Source: JANNHP01 sp031404455
GTDB lineage: Bacteria; Planctomycetota; JAJSAM01; JAJVHW01
Length of the DNA stretch: 14,988 nt
Assembly: GCA_031404455.1 (NCBI GenBank)
Contig: JANNHP010000239.1
Coordinates: forward strand, 1 to 14,988
Reading direction: 5' to 3'
The notes under the pieces are model-generated. The model ran no database searches, was not told where the DNA came from, and worked only from the letters and a program-made list of their open reading frames with translations. How positions within the stretch are numbered: position 1 is the stretch's first letter; every line of letters begins with the position of its first letter. Shown here piece after piece: positions 1-10,600 of the stretch. The position numbers and the translations under genes were made by a program.

Positions 1-258
1 CCTCGGTACCGCTCGACTCGGTGCTCCTCGAGCCTCGCAATGCCAAGCGCAGACATCGGCGCCGGTGTCCTGCACAGCGTCGCTACGCGTCGCTCCACAA
101 GTTCACGCGAAGGCGGCGGCGACAAACCTGACGGCGATGACGCATGCGTCGCCCCTACAGTGGCAGATGCGCCGTCCCTTGCCTGTCACGCCGTGATGGC
201 CCGTGCCCGATCTTTCCTCCCCGCAGACGCGGCCGGGCGCAGGGGCTACCATGCGGCC
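1..258. other. Upstream non-coding stretch before the FIST gene
   Basis: The frame of the downstream gene stays open back to an ATG at 40, but residues encoded from 40 to 258 are low-complexity and match nothing in the FIST family, so I treat this stretch as non-coding. The only recognisable signal is a -10-like hexamer at its 3' end (247-252). No RNA gene, repeat or convincing -35 box was seen. Confidence 0.45.
247..252 (+). promoter_or_regulatory. Putative -10 element (TACCAT) of the FIST gene
   Basis: TACCAT lies 6 nt before the chosen ATG at 259, so transcription would begin at or next to the start codon and give a leaderless message. No -35 box is visible at 16-18 nt spacing. Support comes from similar hexamers at similar distances upstream of the genes at 4726 and 12671. 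This is pattern inference only. Confidence 0.3.
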
Positions 259-1428
259 ATGACGGGTCCCCTCTACGGAAGCGCTTCGGTCGAGGGCGGC
301 GCTTTCGGCGAGGCGCTCGACCGCGCCGCCGACCGTGCCGCCACGGCGCTCGAAGGGCGGGTTCCCGACGTGGCGTTCGTCTTCGTCTCCACGGCCTACG
401 GACCCGAGGTCGCGTCCGCCGGACGCCGGATACGCGAACGGCTCCGCGCGCGGCACGTCATCGGCTGCACGGGGTTCGGCGTGTGCGAGACGGCGGGAGA
501 GATCGACGGGCGACCGGCCGTGTCGGTGCTGCTCGCGTCGCTGCCGGGTGTGGAGCTCTCCACGTTCTCGCTGCGCCAGGACCAGCTCCTCACCATGACG
601 CGCGGCGACGACCTGCGCGCGGCGGTCGGGTTCGCGGCGTCGGCCAATCCGTCGTTCGTCCTCGTCACCGACCCGTTCACGATCGACGCCGACCTCGTCC
701 TCGACCGGCTCTCCGACGCGTATCCGGGTGCGATCGCCGCGGGCGGCATGGCGAGCGGCGCGACGCGCCCGGGCGGGCACGTGCTCTTCCGCGACGGCCG
801 CGCGCCGCGTTACGGCGCCGTGGGGCTCGCGATCGTCGGCATTCCGATCCGCCACGTCGTCTCTCAGGGATGCCGACCGGTCGGGCGCCGCTTCGTCATC
901 ACGAAGTGCGTCGAGAACAAGATCCTCGAGCTCTCGGGCAAGCGCGCGCTGCCGACGATCCAGGAGACGATCTCGCAGCTCCCCGCCGCCGACCGTGAGC
1001 TCGCGCAGACGAGCCTCCTCTTCGGCCGCGTGATGCACGAGGCGAAGGAGGACTTCAGTCTCGGCGACTTCCTCATCCGCAACTTCGTCGGCGCCGTGCC
1101 GGACGAGGGCGCGGTGCTCGTGCAGGACCGCGTGCGCGTGGGGCAGACGGTGCAACTCCAGCTCCGCGACGGCGCGACGGCCACGTGCGACCTCGACGCG
1201 GCGCTTGCGCGTGCGGCCGCCCTTGGACCGCCGCCGCGCGCGGCGCTGCTCTTCTCGTGCGCGGGGCGCGGCAAGCGCCTCTTCGACGTGCCCGACCACG
1301 ACGTCGCCGCGATCCGCCGCCGCTGGGGCGAGATCCCGCTCACGGGGTTCTTCTGCAACGGCGAGTTCGGCGCCGTCGGACCGCGCAACTTCGTCCACGG
1401 GTTCACGGCGAGCGTTGCCGTTTTCTGA
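259..1428 (+). CDS. FIST N- and C-terminal domain protein (putative ligand-sensing protein)
   Basis: Encodes 389 residues, the usual length for stand-alone FIST proteins. FIST domains are thought to bind small ligands, possibly amino acids, for signalling, but the family has no established enzyme reaction. The N-terminal FIST half (about 30-215) carries VIGCTGFGVCETAGEIDG and the junction motif VSQGCRPVG (Cys205). The C-terminal half (about 230-385) carries FLIRNFVGAVPDEGA, LLFSCAGRGKRLF and the signature GFFCNGEFGAVG (Cys366), and ends with the typical HGFTASVAVF. There is no signal peptide or membrane segment, so it is cytoplasmic. I chose the ATG at 259 because family similarity begins soon after it; in-frame ATGs at 40 and 193 would add atypical sequence. 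No Shine-Dalgarno is evident and a -10-like TACCAT is 6 nt upstream. No kinase or chemoreceptor domain is attached and no obvious signalling partner is adjacent. Confidence 0.88.
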   Translation: MTGPLYGSASVEGGAFGEALDRAADRAATALEGRVPDVAFVFVSTAYGPEVASAGRRIRERLRARHVIGCTGFGVCETAGEIDGRPAVSVLLASLPGVELSTFSLRQDQLLTMTRGDDLRAAVGFAASANPSFVLVTDPFTIDADLVLDRLSDAYPGAIAAGGMASGATRPGGHVLFRDGRAPRYGAVGLAIVGIPIRHVVSQGCRPVGRRFVITKCVENKILELSGKRALPTIQETISQLPAADRELAQTSLLFGRVMHEAKEDFSLGDFLIRNFVGAVPDEGAVLVQDRVRVGQTVQLQLRDGATATCDLDAALARAAALGPPPRAALLFSCAGRGKRLFDVPDHDVAAIRRRWGEIPLTGFFCNGEFGAVGPRNFVHGFTASVAVF

Positions 1429-1448
1429 ACGAGGCGATCAGAAAACGG
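1418..1448. repeat. Perfect 11-bp inverted repeat between the FIST and copper-ATPase genes
   Basis: CCGTTTTCTGA (1418-1428) is followed by a 9-nt loop (1429-1437) and the exact reverse complement TCAGAAAACGG (1438-1448). The left arm ends in the FIST stop codon TGA. The arms are strikingly AT-rich for this DNA. As RNA this would form a stable hairpin and could end FIST transcription on either strand, although no T-run follows. As DNA it is a symmetric candidate operator 20-50 bp before the two possible CopA starts. I see no known metal-regulator consensus in it. Confidence 0.6.
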
Positions 1449-1498
1449 ATAGTTCGGGCACACCTCCGATGGAACGTCCGCCCGTCCGCCGACTTGCG

Positions 1499-3739
<2,241 letters not shown>

Positions 3740-3768
3740 CGGGCGGTCGGCGGCCCGGGCCGGGGCCG

Positions 3769-3774
3769 TAGCAT
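3769..3774 (+). promoter_or_regulatory. Putative -10 element (TAGCAT) of the immunity-like gene
   Basis: TAGCAT lies in the 74-nt gap after copA, 39 nt before the ATG at 3814, which would leave a leader of about 33 nt carrying the Shine-Dalgarno at 3801. The surrounding GTAGCATCCGGGC resembles the segments before the FIST and peptidase genes. No -35 box is seen, so this is tentative. Confidence 0.25.
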
Positions 3775-3800
3775 CCGGGCATTCCTGGCACGTTAAGTCG

Positions 3801-3806
3801 AGGAGG
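3801..3806 (+). promoter_or_regulatory. Strong Shine-Dalgarno (AGGAGG) of the immunity-like gene
   Basis: A perfect AGGAGG sits 7 nt before the ATG at 3814 and fixes that start. It contrasts with several neighbours (FIST, CopA, ArsC, peptidase, methyltransferase) that show no ribosome binding site. Confidence 0.8.
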
Positions 3807-3813
3807 AAGGTGC

Positions 3814-4131
3814 ATGAGTACGGTCCGCGAACCATTCGACGAGATCGGCAGCGCGATCGTCGACAGCCTGCAGGGCGTGAACTGGCGAACGGCGTGGCTC
3901 TGGGCGTCGATCGTCGAGCCGGGCGTGATGGATAGACGGCAGCGTTACGTCGACGGCGGAGATGGTGTCGAGAGGGACTTCGTACTTCGGAGTGCCATGC
4001 GGGTCATGGATGCAGTCGAGGCGCATCTCGCAGAGACGTCCGCCAAGGGATTCCCTGTTTGGAGCGGTCTCACGTTTCGAATCGATTCCTCGGGCGAGTT
4101 CAACGTCGAGTACTCGTATCGCCAGGCGTGA
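3814..4131 (+). CDS. Small YezG/DUF600-like immunity (antitoxin) protein
   Basis: Encodes a 105-residue acidic protein without signal peptide or membrane segment. The C-terminal segment WSGLTFRIDSSGEFNVEYSY resembles the end of the YezG/DUF600 family (Trp, a beta strand, a Ser-Gly-x-Phe turn, then an aromatic strand). Family members such as Bacillus YezG neutralise LXG-type polymorphic toxins delivered between cells. The N-terminal part (about 5-35, with NWRTAWLWASIVE) fits the amphipathic helix and first strand of the family. The start is set by AGGAGG 7 nt upstream. Codon use is less GC-biased than in neighbours (AGA, AGT, GTA, CTT, GTT, TTT and TAT all occur), which hints at recent acquisition. 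No toxin or secretion gene lies in the window, so if the assignment holds this is an orphan immunity gene. It converges with arsC, 26 nt away. The family call is from memory of the pattern and is moderate. Confidence 0.6.
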   Translation: MSTVREPFDEIGSAIVDSLQGVNWRTAWLWASIVEPGVMDRRQRYVDGGDGVERDFVLRSAMRVMDAVEAHLAETSAKGFPVWSGLTFRIDSSGEFNVEYSYRQA

Positions 4132-4157
4132 TCTCGCGATCCCCGAACGCCGACCCG

Positions 4158-4580
4158 TCACCCTCCCCCCGCAACGATCCCCTCCACGAACGCCCGCAAC
4201 TCGTCCCGCAGACGCCGGAACTCGTCGAGGTCCGCGCCGTCCGGGTCCTCGAACCACGTCGGGTCGTCGAACTCGCGCGTCTCGACGCGCGCGACGTGGG
4301 GGAGTGGCGGGCAGGCGCTGCGGGCTGCGTCGCTGAGTGCGACGCAGAGGTCGAACTTCTCGCGCAGCGTCGCGTCGATGCCCTTGCCGCGCTGCGCGCC
4401 GATGTCGACGCCGGCTTCCTGCATCACGCGGGTCGCGAGCGGGTGGAGGTGACGCGGATCGGTCCCGGCGCTGCGCGCGAGGAAGCGGTCGCCGCCGAGG
4501 TGACGGAGCCAGCCCTCGGCCATCTGGCTCTGGCACGAGTTCGCGACGCAGACGAAGAGGACGCGGTAGGGGCGTGACAT
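4158..4580 (-). CDS. arsC: ArsC-like arsenate reductase / low-molecular-weight phosphatase fold, variant P-loop
   Basis: Encodes 140 residues, the usual size for thioredoxin-coupled arsenate reductases, which reduce arsenate to arsenite in the cytoplasm for export. The N-terminal strand and P-loop read VLFVCVANSCQSQMAEGW. Family members have CxxNSCR, where the Arg of the CX5R loop holds the oxyanion; here it is Gln (codon CAG on the minus strand). The nucleophilic Cys, the Asn-Ser, the two downstream redox cysteines (in DLCVALSDAARSACPP) and the general-acid Asp-Pro (FDDPTW) are kept. So the redox relay looks intact while the anion-binding Arg is missing. The start is ATG 4580 by family length; no Shine-Dalgarno is seen. 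It is divergent from the peptidase gene (145-bp gap). No arsR, acr3 or arsB gene is in the window. A role outside arsenate reduction is possible. Confidence 0.82.
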   Translation of the reverse strand: MSRPYRVLFVCVANSCQSQMAEGWLRHLGGDRFLARSAGTDPRHLHPLATRVMQEAGVDIGAQRGKGIDATLREKFDLCVALSDAARSACPPLPHVARVETREFDDPTWFEDPDGADLDEFRRLRDELRAFVEGIVAGGG

Positions 4581-4712
4581 GGGTTGGCGCTCGCATTCCG
4601 GGGCGGACGTCCGGCGCAGTCTCCGCGCGGCTTCCGTCTCCTGTCTCGATTTCGCGACTCGGATCCCCGGTGCCGCAGCCGACGACGCCTTCGCGCCCGC
4701 GCCTTCGCCCCG

Positions 4713-4718
4713 TACCCT
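4713..4718 (+). promoter_or_regulatory. Putative -10 element (TACCCT) of the S9 peptidase gene
   Basis: TACCCT ends 7 nt before the ATG at 4726, giving a predicted leaderless or near-leaderless transcript. It lies in the 145-bp divergent gap shared with arsC (4581-4725), in which I see no other clear signal. A -35-like TTCGCG at 4690 with a 17-nt spacer is a poor match. Confidence 0.3.
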
Positions 4719-4725
4719 CCCGCCG

Positions 4726-6885
4726 ATGCCGAGACCCCTCACGCCGGTTGACGTCGCCCGCATCCCGCGCCCCGGCGCCGCGGTCCCGGTCGCGCTCCGG
4801 TTCTCGCCCGACGACCGGTACGTGACGTACCTCGCGAGCACCGACTCCTCGCTGACGCAGGTGCTGCACGCGCTCGACACGACGACCGGCGCGCGCACCG
4901 TGCTCTTCGACGCAGCGGACGGCGGCGTGCGGGACGACACGGCGTCGATCGAGGAAGCCCTGCGGCGCGAGCGTCTGCGCGAGCGCGGTTTCGGCGTGAC
5001 GAGCTACGCGTGGGCGGAGACCGGCAAGCGGATACTCATCCCTCTCGCCGGAACGCTGCGCGTCATCGACCTCGATCCGCGGCGCGAGTCGCAGATTGCG
5101 GTCGCGCCGGGCGCGCCGCCGATCGACGCGCGGCTCTCGCCCTGCGGACGGTTCGTCGCCTACGTGCAGGACGCGGAACTCCACGTCGCCGAGTGCGTCG
5201 GCGGGGCACCGGTCCAGGTGACGAGCGGAGCGCGCGGCACCGGGCGCACGAACGGACTCGCGGAGTACGTGGCGCAGGAGGAGATGGGCCGCCAGGACGG
5301 CTGGTGGTGGTCGCCCGACTCGCGGTTCCTCGCGTTCGAGGAGGTGGACGAGACGCACATCCCCGCGTACCGCATCGTCCATCAAGGCAAGGACGCCCTT
5401 GGCGGCGCGGCGCAGGAGGACCACCGCTACCCGTTCGCGGGCGCCGCGAACGCGAGGGTGCGGCTCGGCGTCGTGCCGCGCGACGGAGGAGTGCCTGTGT
5501 GGATGGACCTCGGCAACGCCGAGTACCTCGCGCGCGTCACTTGGTTCCCCGACGGCTCGCTCGTCGCGCAACTCGAGAACCGCGAGCAGACGGAACTCCG
5601 CGTCGTGCGCTTCGATCCCGCGACCGGCCGCGGAACCACTCTCCTCGTCGAGACGAGCGACGTCTGGATCAACCTCGACGACAGTCTGCGTCCGTTGAAG
5701 AAGGGCACGGGAGACCTCGTCGGCGCCTTCCTGCGGACGAGCGAGCAGACCGGCTTCCGGCACATCGAGGTTCGCGCAGCCGACGGTCGGCTCCTGCGCA
5801 CGCTGACGAGCGGCGACTGGATCGTCGAGTCCGTCCGCGGCGTGGACGAGGACCGCGGGATCGTCTGGTTCTCCGGCACGAAGGACGGCGTCACCGAGCG
5901 CCACCTCTACTCCGTGCCGCTGACGGGCGGCGCGCCGCGGCGCGTCACAGAGGCGCATGGCATGCACGACGCCGTGCTCGACCACGCGAAGCGGCGTTTC
6001 CTCGACGCGCACCACGCGCTCGACCGCGTCCCCGTGGTCACGCTCCGTTCGCTCGAGGACGGCGCCGCGATCGCCGTCGTCCACGACGCTGCGACCGACC
6101 CGCGCGTCGGGGAACTCGCGCTCGTCCCGCCGGAGCTCACGACGTTCCGCTCGCGCGACGGCGTGCTGCTCCACGCGGCGATCTATGCGCCGCCCGGCGC
6201 GAAGGGTCCGTGCCCCGCGATCGTCAGCGTGTACGGCGGGCCGCACGTGCAGCGGGTGTCGAACGGGTGGGACGTCACCGTGGACATGCGCGCGCAGTAC
6301 CTGCGGCAACTCGGGTACGTGGTGCTCGTGGTGGACAACCGCGGCAGCGCGCGACGGGGACTCGCGTTCGAGGGCGCGATCCGCCACGCGATGGGCGATG
6401 TCGAGGTGCGCGACCAGGAGGACGGCGTGCGCGAACTCGTGCGCCGCGGCCTCGTGGACGCGAAGCGCGTGGGCGTCTACGGATGGAGCTACGGCGGCTA
6501 CATGTCGCTGATGTGCCTCGCGCGCGCGCCGGAGACGTTCCGGGCCGCCGTCTCCGGCGCGCCGGTGACGAACTGGGACGGCTACGACACGCACTACACC
6601 GAGCGCTACATGGGGCTGCCCGCCGCGAACGCCAATGGCTACCGCACGAGCAGCGTGATGACGCACGTCGATCGGATCCGCGGATCGCTGATGCTCGTGC
6701 ACGGTCTCCTCGACGAGAACGTCCACTTCCGCCACACGGCGCGACTCGTGCAGGCGCTGAACCGTGCTCACAAGGCGCACGATCTCCTGATGCTGCCCGA
6801 CGAACGGCACTCGCCGCGCGACGAGCCGGGCCGCGTCTACGTGGAGGAGCGCATGGCGGCGTTCTTCGAGAAGACGCTGGCGTGA
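4726..6885 (+). CDS. S9 family peptidase, dipeptidyl-peptidase IV-like
   Basis: Encodes 719 residues of a prolyl-oligopeptidase-family serine peptidase, predicted to remove N-terminal dipeptides, usually Xaa-Pro, from peptides. The N-terminal two thirds are the DPP-IV beta-propeller, with repeated strand motifs such as RFSPDDRYVTYL and WWWSPDSRFLAFEEVDE. The motif YVAQEEMGR holds the Glu pair (185-186) that in DPP-IV binds the free amino terminus of the substrate. The alpha/beta-hydrolase domain (about 480-719) carries GWSYGGYMS (nucleophile Ser588), HGLLDENVHF (Asp663) and ERHSPR (His695), a complete triad. The ATG at 4726 is chosen because an upstream extension (from 4579) is low-complexity. 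There is no signal peptide from this start, so the enzyme appears cytoplasmic, whereas many Gram-negative homologues are exported. It is followed after 37 nt by the methyltransferase gene in the same direction, a possible operon. Confidence 0.93.
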   Translation: MPRPLTPVDVARIPRPGAAVPVALRFSPDDRYVTYLASTDSSLTQVLHALDTTTGARTVLFDAADGGVRDDTASIEEALRRERLRERGFGVTSYAWAETGKRILIPLAGTLRVIDLDPRRESQIAVAPGAPPIDARLSPCGRFVAYVQDAELHVAECVGGAPVQVTSGARGTGRTNGLAEYVAQEEMGRQDGWWWSPDSRFLAFEEVDETHIPAYRIVHQGKDALGGAAQEDHRYPFAGAANARVRLGVVPRDGGVPVWMDLGNAEYLARVTWFPDGSLVAQLENREQTELRVVRFDPATGRGTTLLVETSDVWINLDDSLRPLKKGTGDLVGAFLRTSEQTGFRHIEVRAADGRLLRTLTSGDWIVESVRGVDEDRGIVWFSGTKDGVTERHLYSVPLTGGAPRRVTEAHGMHDAVLDHAKRRFLDAHHALDRVPVVTLRSLEDGAAIAVVHDAATDPRVGELALVPPELTTFRSRDGVLLHAAIYAPPGAKGPCPAIVSVYGGPHVQRVSNGWDVTVDMRAQYLRQLGYVVLVVDNRGSARRGLAFEGAIRHAMGDVEVRDQEDGVRELVRRGLVDAKRVGVYGWSYGGYMSLMCLARAPETFRAAVSGAPVTNWDGYDTHYTERYMGLPAANANGYRTSSVMTHVDRIRGSLMLVHGLLDENVHFRHTARLVQALNRAHKAHDLLMLPDERHSPRDEPGRVYVEERMAAFFEKTLA

Positions 6886-6922
6886 CGGACGCCCCGGACG
6901 AACGGTTCGGCCCGTCCTCCCG

Positions 6923-7639
6923 ATGACGTCTCCCAACTCGTACGGCGCGGCGTGGATCGACGCCTTCCTGCGCCGGCGCGACCCGGCGAGGACCGCGCTC
7001 GAGGCGGCATTCGTCGCACGCAACTGCCCGCGCGGCGAGTTCCCGCGGATCCTCGACGTGGCGTGCGGTCTCGGCCGCCACGCGCACGCCCTTGCGGCGA
7101 TGGGCTACCGCGTGACCGGGCTGGAGCGCAATCCGGACCTCGTCGCGGAGGCACACTTCGCCGCTCCGCCCGGCGCCGAGTTCCACGTGGGGGACATGAC
7201 GCGCCTCGGCGAGATCGCCCTCGAGTTCGACGCGGCGATCTGTCTCTGGCAGAGCTTCGGATACGCGGACGACGCGGGCAACGCCGCGGTGCTCCGCGGC
7301 GTCGCGGGCCGCCTGCGCCCGGGCGGGCGCTTCGTCCTCGACGTCTTCCACCGCGGCTTCTTCGAGCGGCACCAGGGGCGGCGCGAGTTCGAGGTGGAGG
7401 GCACGCGGATCACCGAGGAGCGCAAGATCACGGGCGTCCGCGAGAGCGTGCGGCTCACGTACTCCGGCGGCCGGCCGGACGACGTCTTCGAATGGCGGCT
7501 CTACGCCCCCGAGGAGCTCATCCGGATCGCGGCGAGTTCCGGCCTGCGTTGTCTCGGGACCTGCGCGCGCTTCGACGCGAACGTCCCCGCGTCGGACGCG
7601 GAGCCGCAGATGCAGCTCGTGTTCGAACGCAAGGGGTGA
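6923..7639 (+). CDS. Class I SAM-dependent methyltransferase
   Basis: Encodes 238 residues with a complete Rossmann-type SAM-binding core. Motif I is ILDVACGLGR (43-52), the acidic residue ending strand 2 is Glu68 (in VTGLERN), the adenine-contacting GDM is at 90-92, and motif IV is FDAAICLWQSFGY (102-114), followed by LRPGGRFVLDVF. The C-terminal region (about 150-238) has beta strands resembling a small substrate-binding domain. Length and motifs fit the methyltransferase type 11/25 families. The substrate cannot be deduced. The ATG at 6923 is the first start in the frame; no Shine-Dalgarno is evident, but the gene begins only 37 nt after the peptidase stop, so it is probably cotranscribed. 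It ends convergently with the CHAT gene, 37 nt away. Confidence 0.87.
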   Translation: MTSPNSYGAAWIDAFLRRRDPARTALEAAFVARNCPRGEFPRILDVACGLGRHAHALAAMGYRVTGLERNPDLVAEAHFAAPPGAEFHVGDMTRLGEIALEFDAAICLWQSFGYADDAGNAAVLRGVAGRLRPGGRFVLDVFHRGFFERHQGRREFEVEGTRITEERKITGVRESVRLTYSGGRPDDVFEWRLYAPEELIRIAASSGLRCLGTCARFDANVPASDAEPQMQLVFERKG

Positions 7640-7657
7640 CGAGCGCGCGGTGGAATC

Positions 7658-7672
7658 GCGGGTGCTTCCCGC
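7658..7672. terminator. Small hairpin between two convergent genes, possible terminator
   Basis: GCGGG, a 5-nt loop TGCTT and CCCGC form a 5-bp GC hairpin in the 37-nt gap between the methyltransferase and the CHAT gene ends. It has no T-run on either strand, so it is only a weak candidate for a shared transcription stop. Confidence 0.25.
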
Positions 7673-7676
7673 AGCA

Positions 7677-10600
7677 TCACGGCGCTCCCCACAGCATGAA
7701 CGGCGCCCAGTGGTACGGATGGGACGTCGCGCCCGGCGAGCGGAGGAACTCCAGCTTCGCGCCACGCAGTGCCGTAGCGGGCGGCTCACCGCGGACGAGA
7801 CGCTCGTGGAACGCCTTCATCAGCCGCACCGTGCTCGAGTCGGAGACCCGCCAGCCCGAGACGACGACGCGCAGCGCGCCCGCGACCATGAACCCGCGCG
7901 CGAGTCCGATCACGCCCTCGCCCTCGAGCGCGGTGCCGCCGGCGGTCTCGCACGCCGAGAGCACGGCGAGGTCGGTCGCGAGCCGCGAGCGGTACAGCGT
8001 CTCCACGTTCAGCACGTCGCCGCCCGAGAACACGAGTCCCGAGAGGCGCGGCCGCTCCGGATCGACGAATGCGTGGCACGCGGCGTGGATGGCTCGCAGC
8101 GGCGCCTCCGAGGACGCGGCGCGCGCGAGGAAGCGCTCGAGCGTCGCGTCCTCGCGCACGAGCACCGTGCGATCCTCCTCCGGATAGACGCTCGCGATCG
8201 CATGCACCTCGGCGCCGCTTCCGACGAGGCGCGCGAGACTCCGGGCGCTGCCGCGGGACGTGGCGGGCGGGAGCGGATCCGGCGCCGCTTCGTCGTACAC
8301 GGGATCTCCGAGGACGAGCAGTCCGCGGGCGGCGGGCCGGGCCGCGGCCTCGCAGGTGAGGAGGCCGAACACGGTCGCCGACGGCGCGTACACGACCTCA
8401 TGGCGTTCGATCACGCGCTCGCCCCGGTCGCCCCGGCGCAGGATGAGCGCCTCGAAGGGCAGGTACGCGAGCTCTCCGTCGGGGACCACGATGAGACGCC
8501 GCTTGCCCGCGCAGAGCGTCTCGACCGGACCGAGGAGACGTTCGCCGAGCCGCGCCGCGACGCGTTCGTCGGGGCCGCCCGGCGTCGACGCGAGGTCGAG
8601 CATCGCCCGGACGAGTTCCCTGAGCCGGGCGGACTCGCCGAGGGACACGAGCGAGCCGCCCTCCCGCGTCACGGCGAGCACGAACGACTGTGCGCCCGCC
8701 GTGCTGTACGTCAGGCAGACGCTGTCCGGTTCGAGCGACGAGCGGAACGCGTCGAGGGAGACGACCTCGGGCCGCACGAGCGGAGCGGCGCGATGCGCTT
8801 CGCGGTCGGTGCGGGCCGCCGCGCGGTCGAGTCGGTCCTGCGCCTCCGTCACTCTCCGGCTCGCCTCCGCGACCCGCGCGGGGTCGCGGGGCGTGCGCGC
8901 GGCCGCCTCGGCGAGCGCCTCTCTCTCGCGGTCCGCCTCCGCGCGCGCGCGGTCCTCGAAGTCGAGGATCGGCTGCGGCACGAACCGCCTGCGCAGGACC
9001 GTCTCGTTGACGATCGAGCCGGCCAGGAGCCGTGCGCGCGCGGCCTCCTCGAACCACCACGCGGTGCGGACCGCGTCCTTCGCGTCCGCGCCCGCCGCGA
9101 CACTCGCGTGCGCGCACTGCGTGCCGAGTGCGGTGAGCGCTCGCGCGCGCTCCACGAGGCCGAGGGCGTCGAGCTCTCCGAGTTCGTCGGCCGAATCGGC
9201 GAGGTTCGTGACCGCGGCGCGCAGGTGGGTGACGGCCTCGACGGGGCGGCCGCGCGATGCCAGGAGCCTGCCGAGCCGCATCCGGCACTCCGCGGCGAGG
9301 AGGGCGGACCCGGCCTCCGGCGACGAAGCCTCGGCGAGCGCCCGCTCGATCTCTTCCACCGCCTCGTCGGGACGCTTCGCCGCAAGGAGCGCGGCGCCGC
9401 GGGCGAGTCGCGCGTCGGCGACGGCCCGCGACCTGCCCGACGCGAGCGCCTCGGCGAGTGCCGTCTCGGACCAGCGCATCGCCGCCTGCGCTGCGCCGCG
9501 GCGGGCGTGGAATCTCGCGAGCTCGGCCGCCGTCGCCGAGGAGCGCCGGGGATCGCCCACTTCCGAGCAGATCGCACGCGCCGCATCGAGGCACTCGAGC
9601 GCGCGGACGTCGTCGCCGCGAGCGACCTCCACGACCGCGAGCCGGCCGAGCACGGCTGCTCGCGCGGGACCCTGGCCTTCGTCGTCCACGAGGGCGAGCG
9701 ACGCCCGCAGATGTTCCGCTGCCGCGTCCCAGAGCGACAGACGGGCGCAGACGAGACCCACGTTGGCGTGCAGCGTGCTGCGGACTCCGACCTTCCCCGC
9801 GGCGGACGCATGCCGCAGTGCGTCCTCGCCGAGGTCGAGGGCGGCGGCGAGACGGCCCTGATCCGCGCGGAGCCGGACGCTCAATGCGATCGCCTCGAGT
9901 CGCGCGTCGAGGAAACGCCGGCCGACCGCCGTCTGCACGACTGCGTCGCAAAGGGCGAGCGCTTCCTCCGGGCGGTGGGTCAGCGCGGCGCAGTGCGCGA
10001 GGAGGCAACGGCACTGAAGCTCGATGCTCGCCCAGCCGTGGGACACCGAGATCGCCCTCGCTCTCTCCGCCGAGGCAGCGGCCTCCTCGACGCAGGACAG
10101 GGCGAGCTCTACGCGCGCGAGATCGCGGAGCGTCTCCACGTAGAGCCGCCTCGAGCTCACGCCGTCGCGAAGGCGCGCGGCCTCGCGCAGGTGCGGAGCC
10201 GCCTCGGAGAAACGCTCCCGCCGGAGCGACACCGCGACCATCTGCATCAGTGCCTCGGATTCGAGCGCCGGCCAGCCGCGTGCGCGTCCCTCGCCGCGGA
10301 GGACCTCCGCGCTCTCGCGGGCCTCGGCGAGACGTCCGAGGGCGAGCAGCGACCGGCCGAGCCTGAGGCGCAGCAGGGGAGCCGCGATCGAGATCGGCGC
10401 GGGAAGATCCCGGGCCGCGGTGACCGCGATCTCCACGACTTCTTCCGGGTGCCGGGCGTTCTGCGCGCGGCGCGCGCTCTCGAGCGCCGACTTCAGGCGA
10501 TCCTCGCGCTCGTGCTCCTCGGGACCGGCGGCGCACCAGGAGGTGACGAGCGCCGCGACCCCGGCGGCGCTCTCGGTCCCGTCGAGGGATCGGGCGTACG

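Noticed and set aside
40..258. N-terminal extension of the FIST frame to ATG 40
   Set aside because: The encoded residues match no FIST feature, and the ATG at 259 gives the expected length with a -10-like box just upstream.
3751..3762. 12-bp palindrome CGGCCCGGGCCG after copA
   Set aside because: Pure G/C palindromes arise often in this DNA, and no T-run or conserved context supports a terminator or operator.
3793..7023. Open frame of 1076 codons on the minus strand across the immunity, arsC and peptidase genes
   Set aside because: Low-complexity Arg/His/Val/Asp composition with no recognisable fold, and it overlaps the convincing S9 peptidase.
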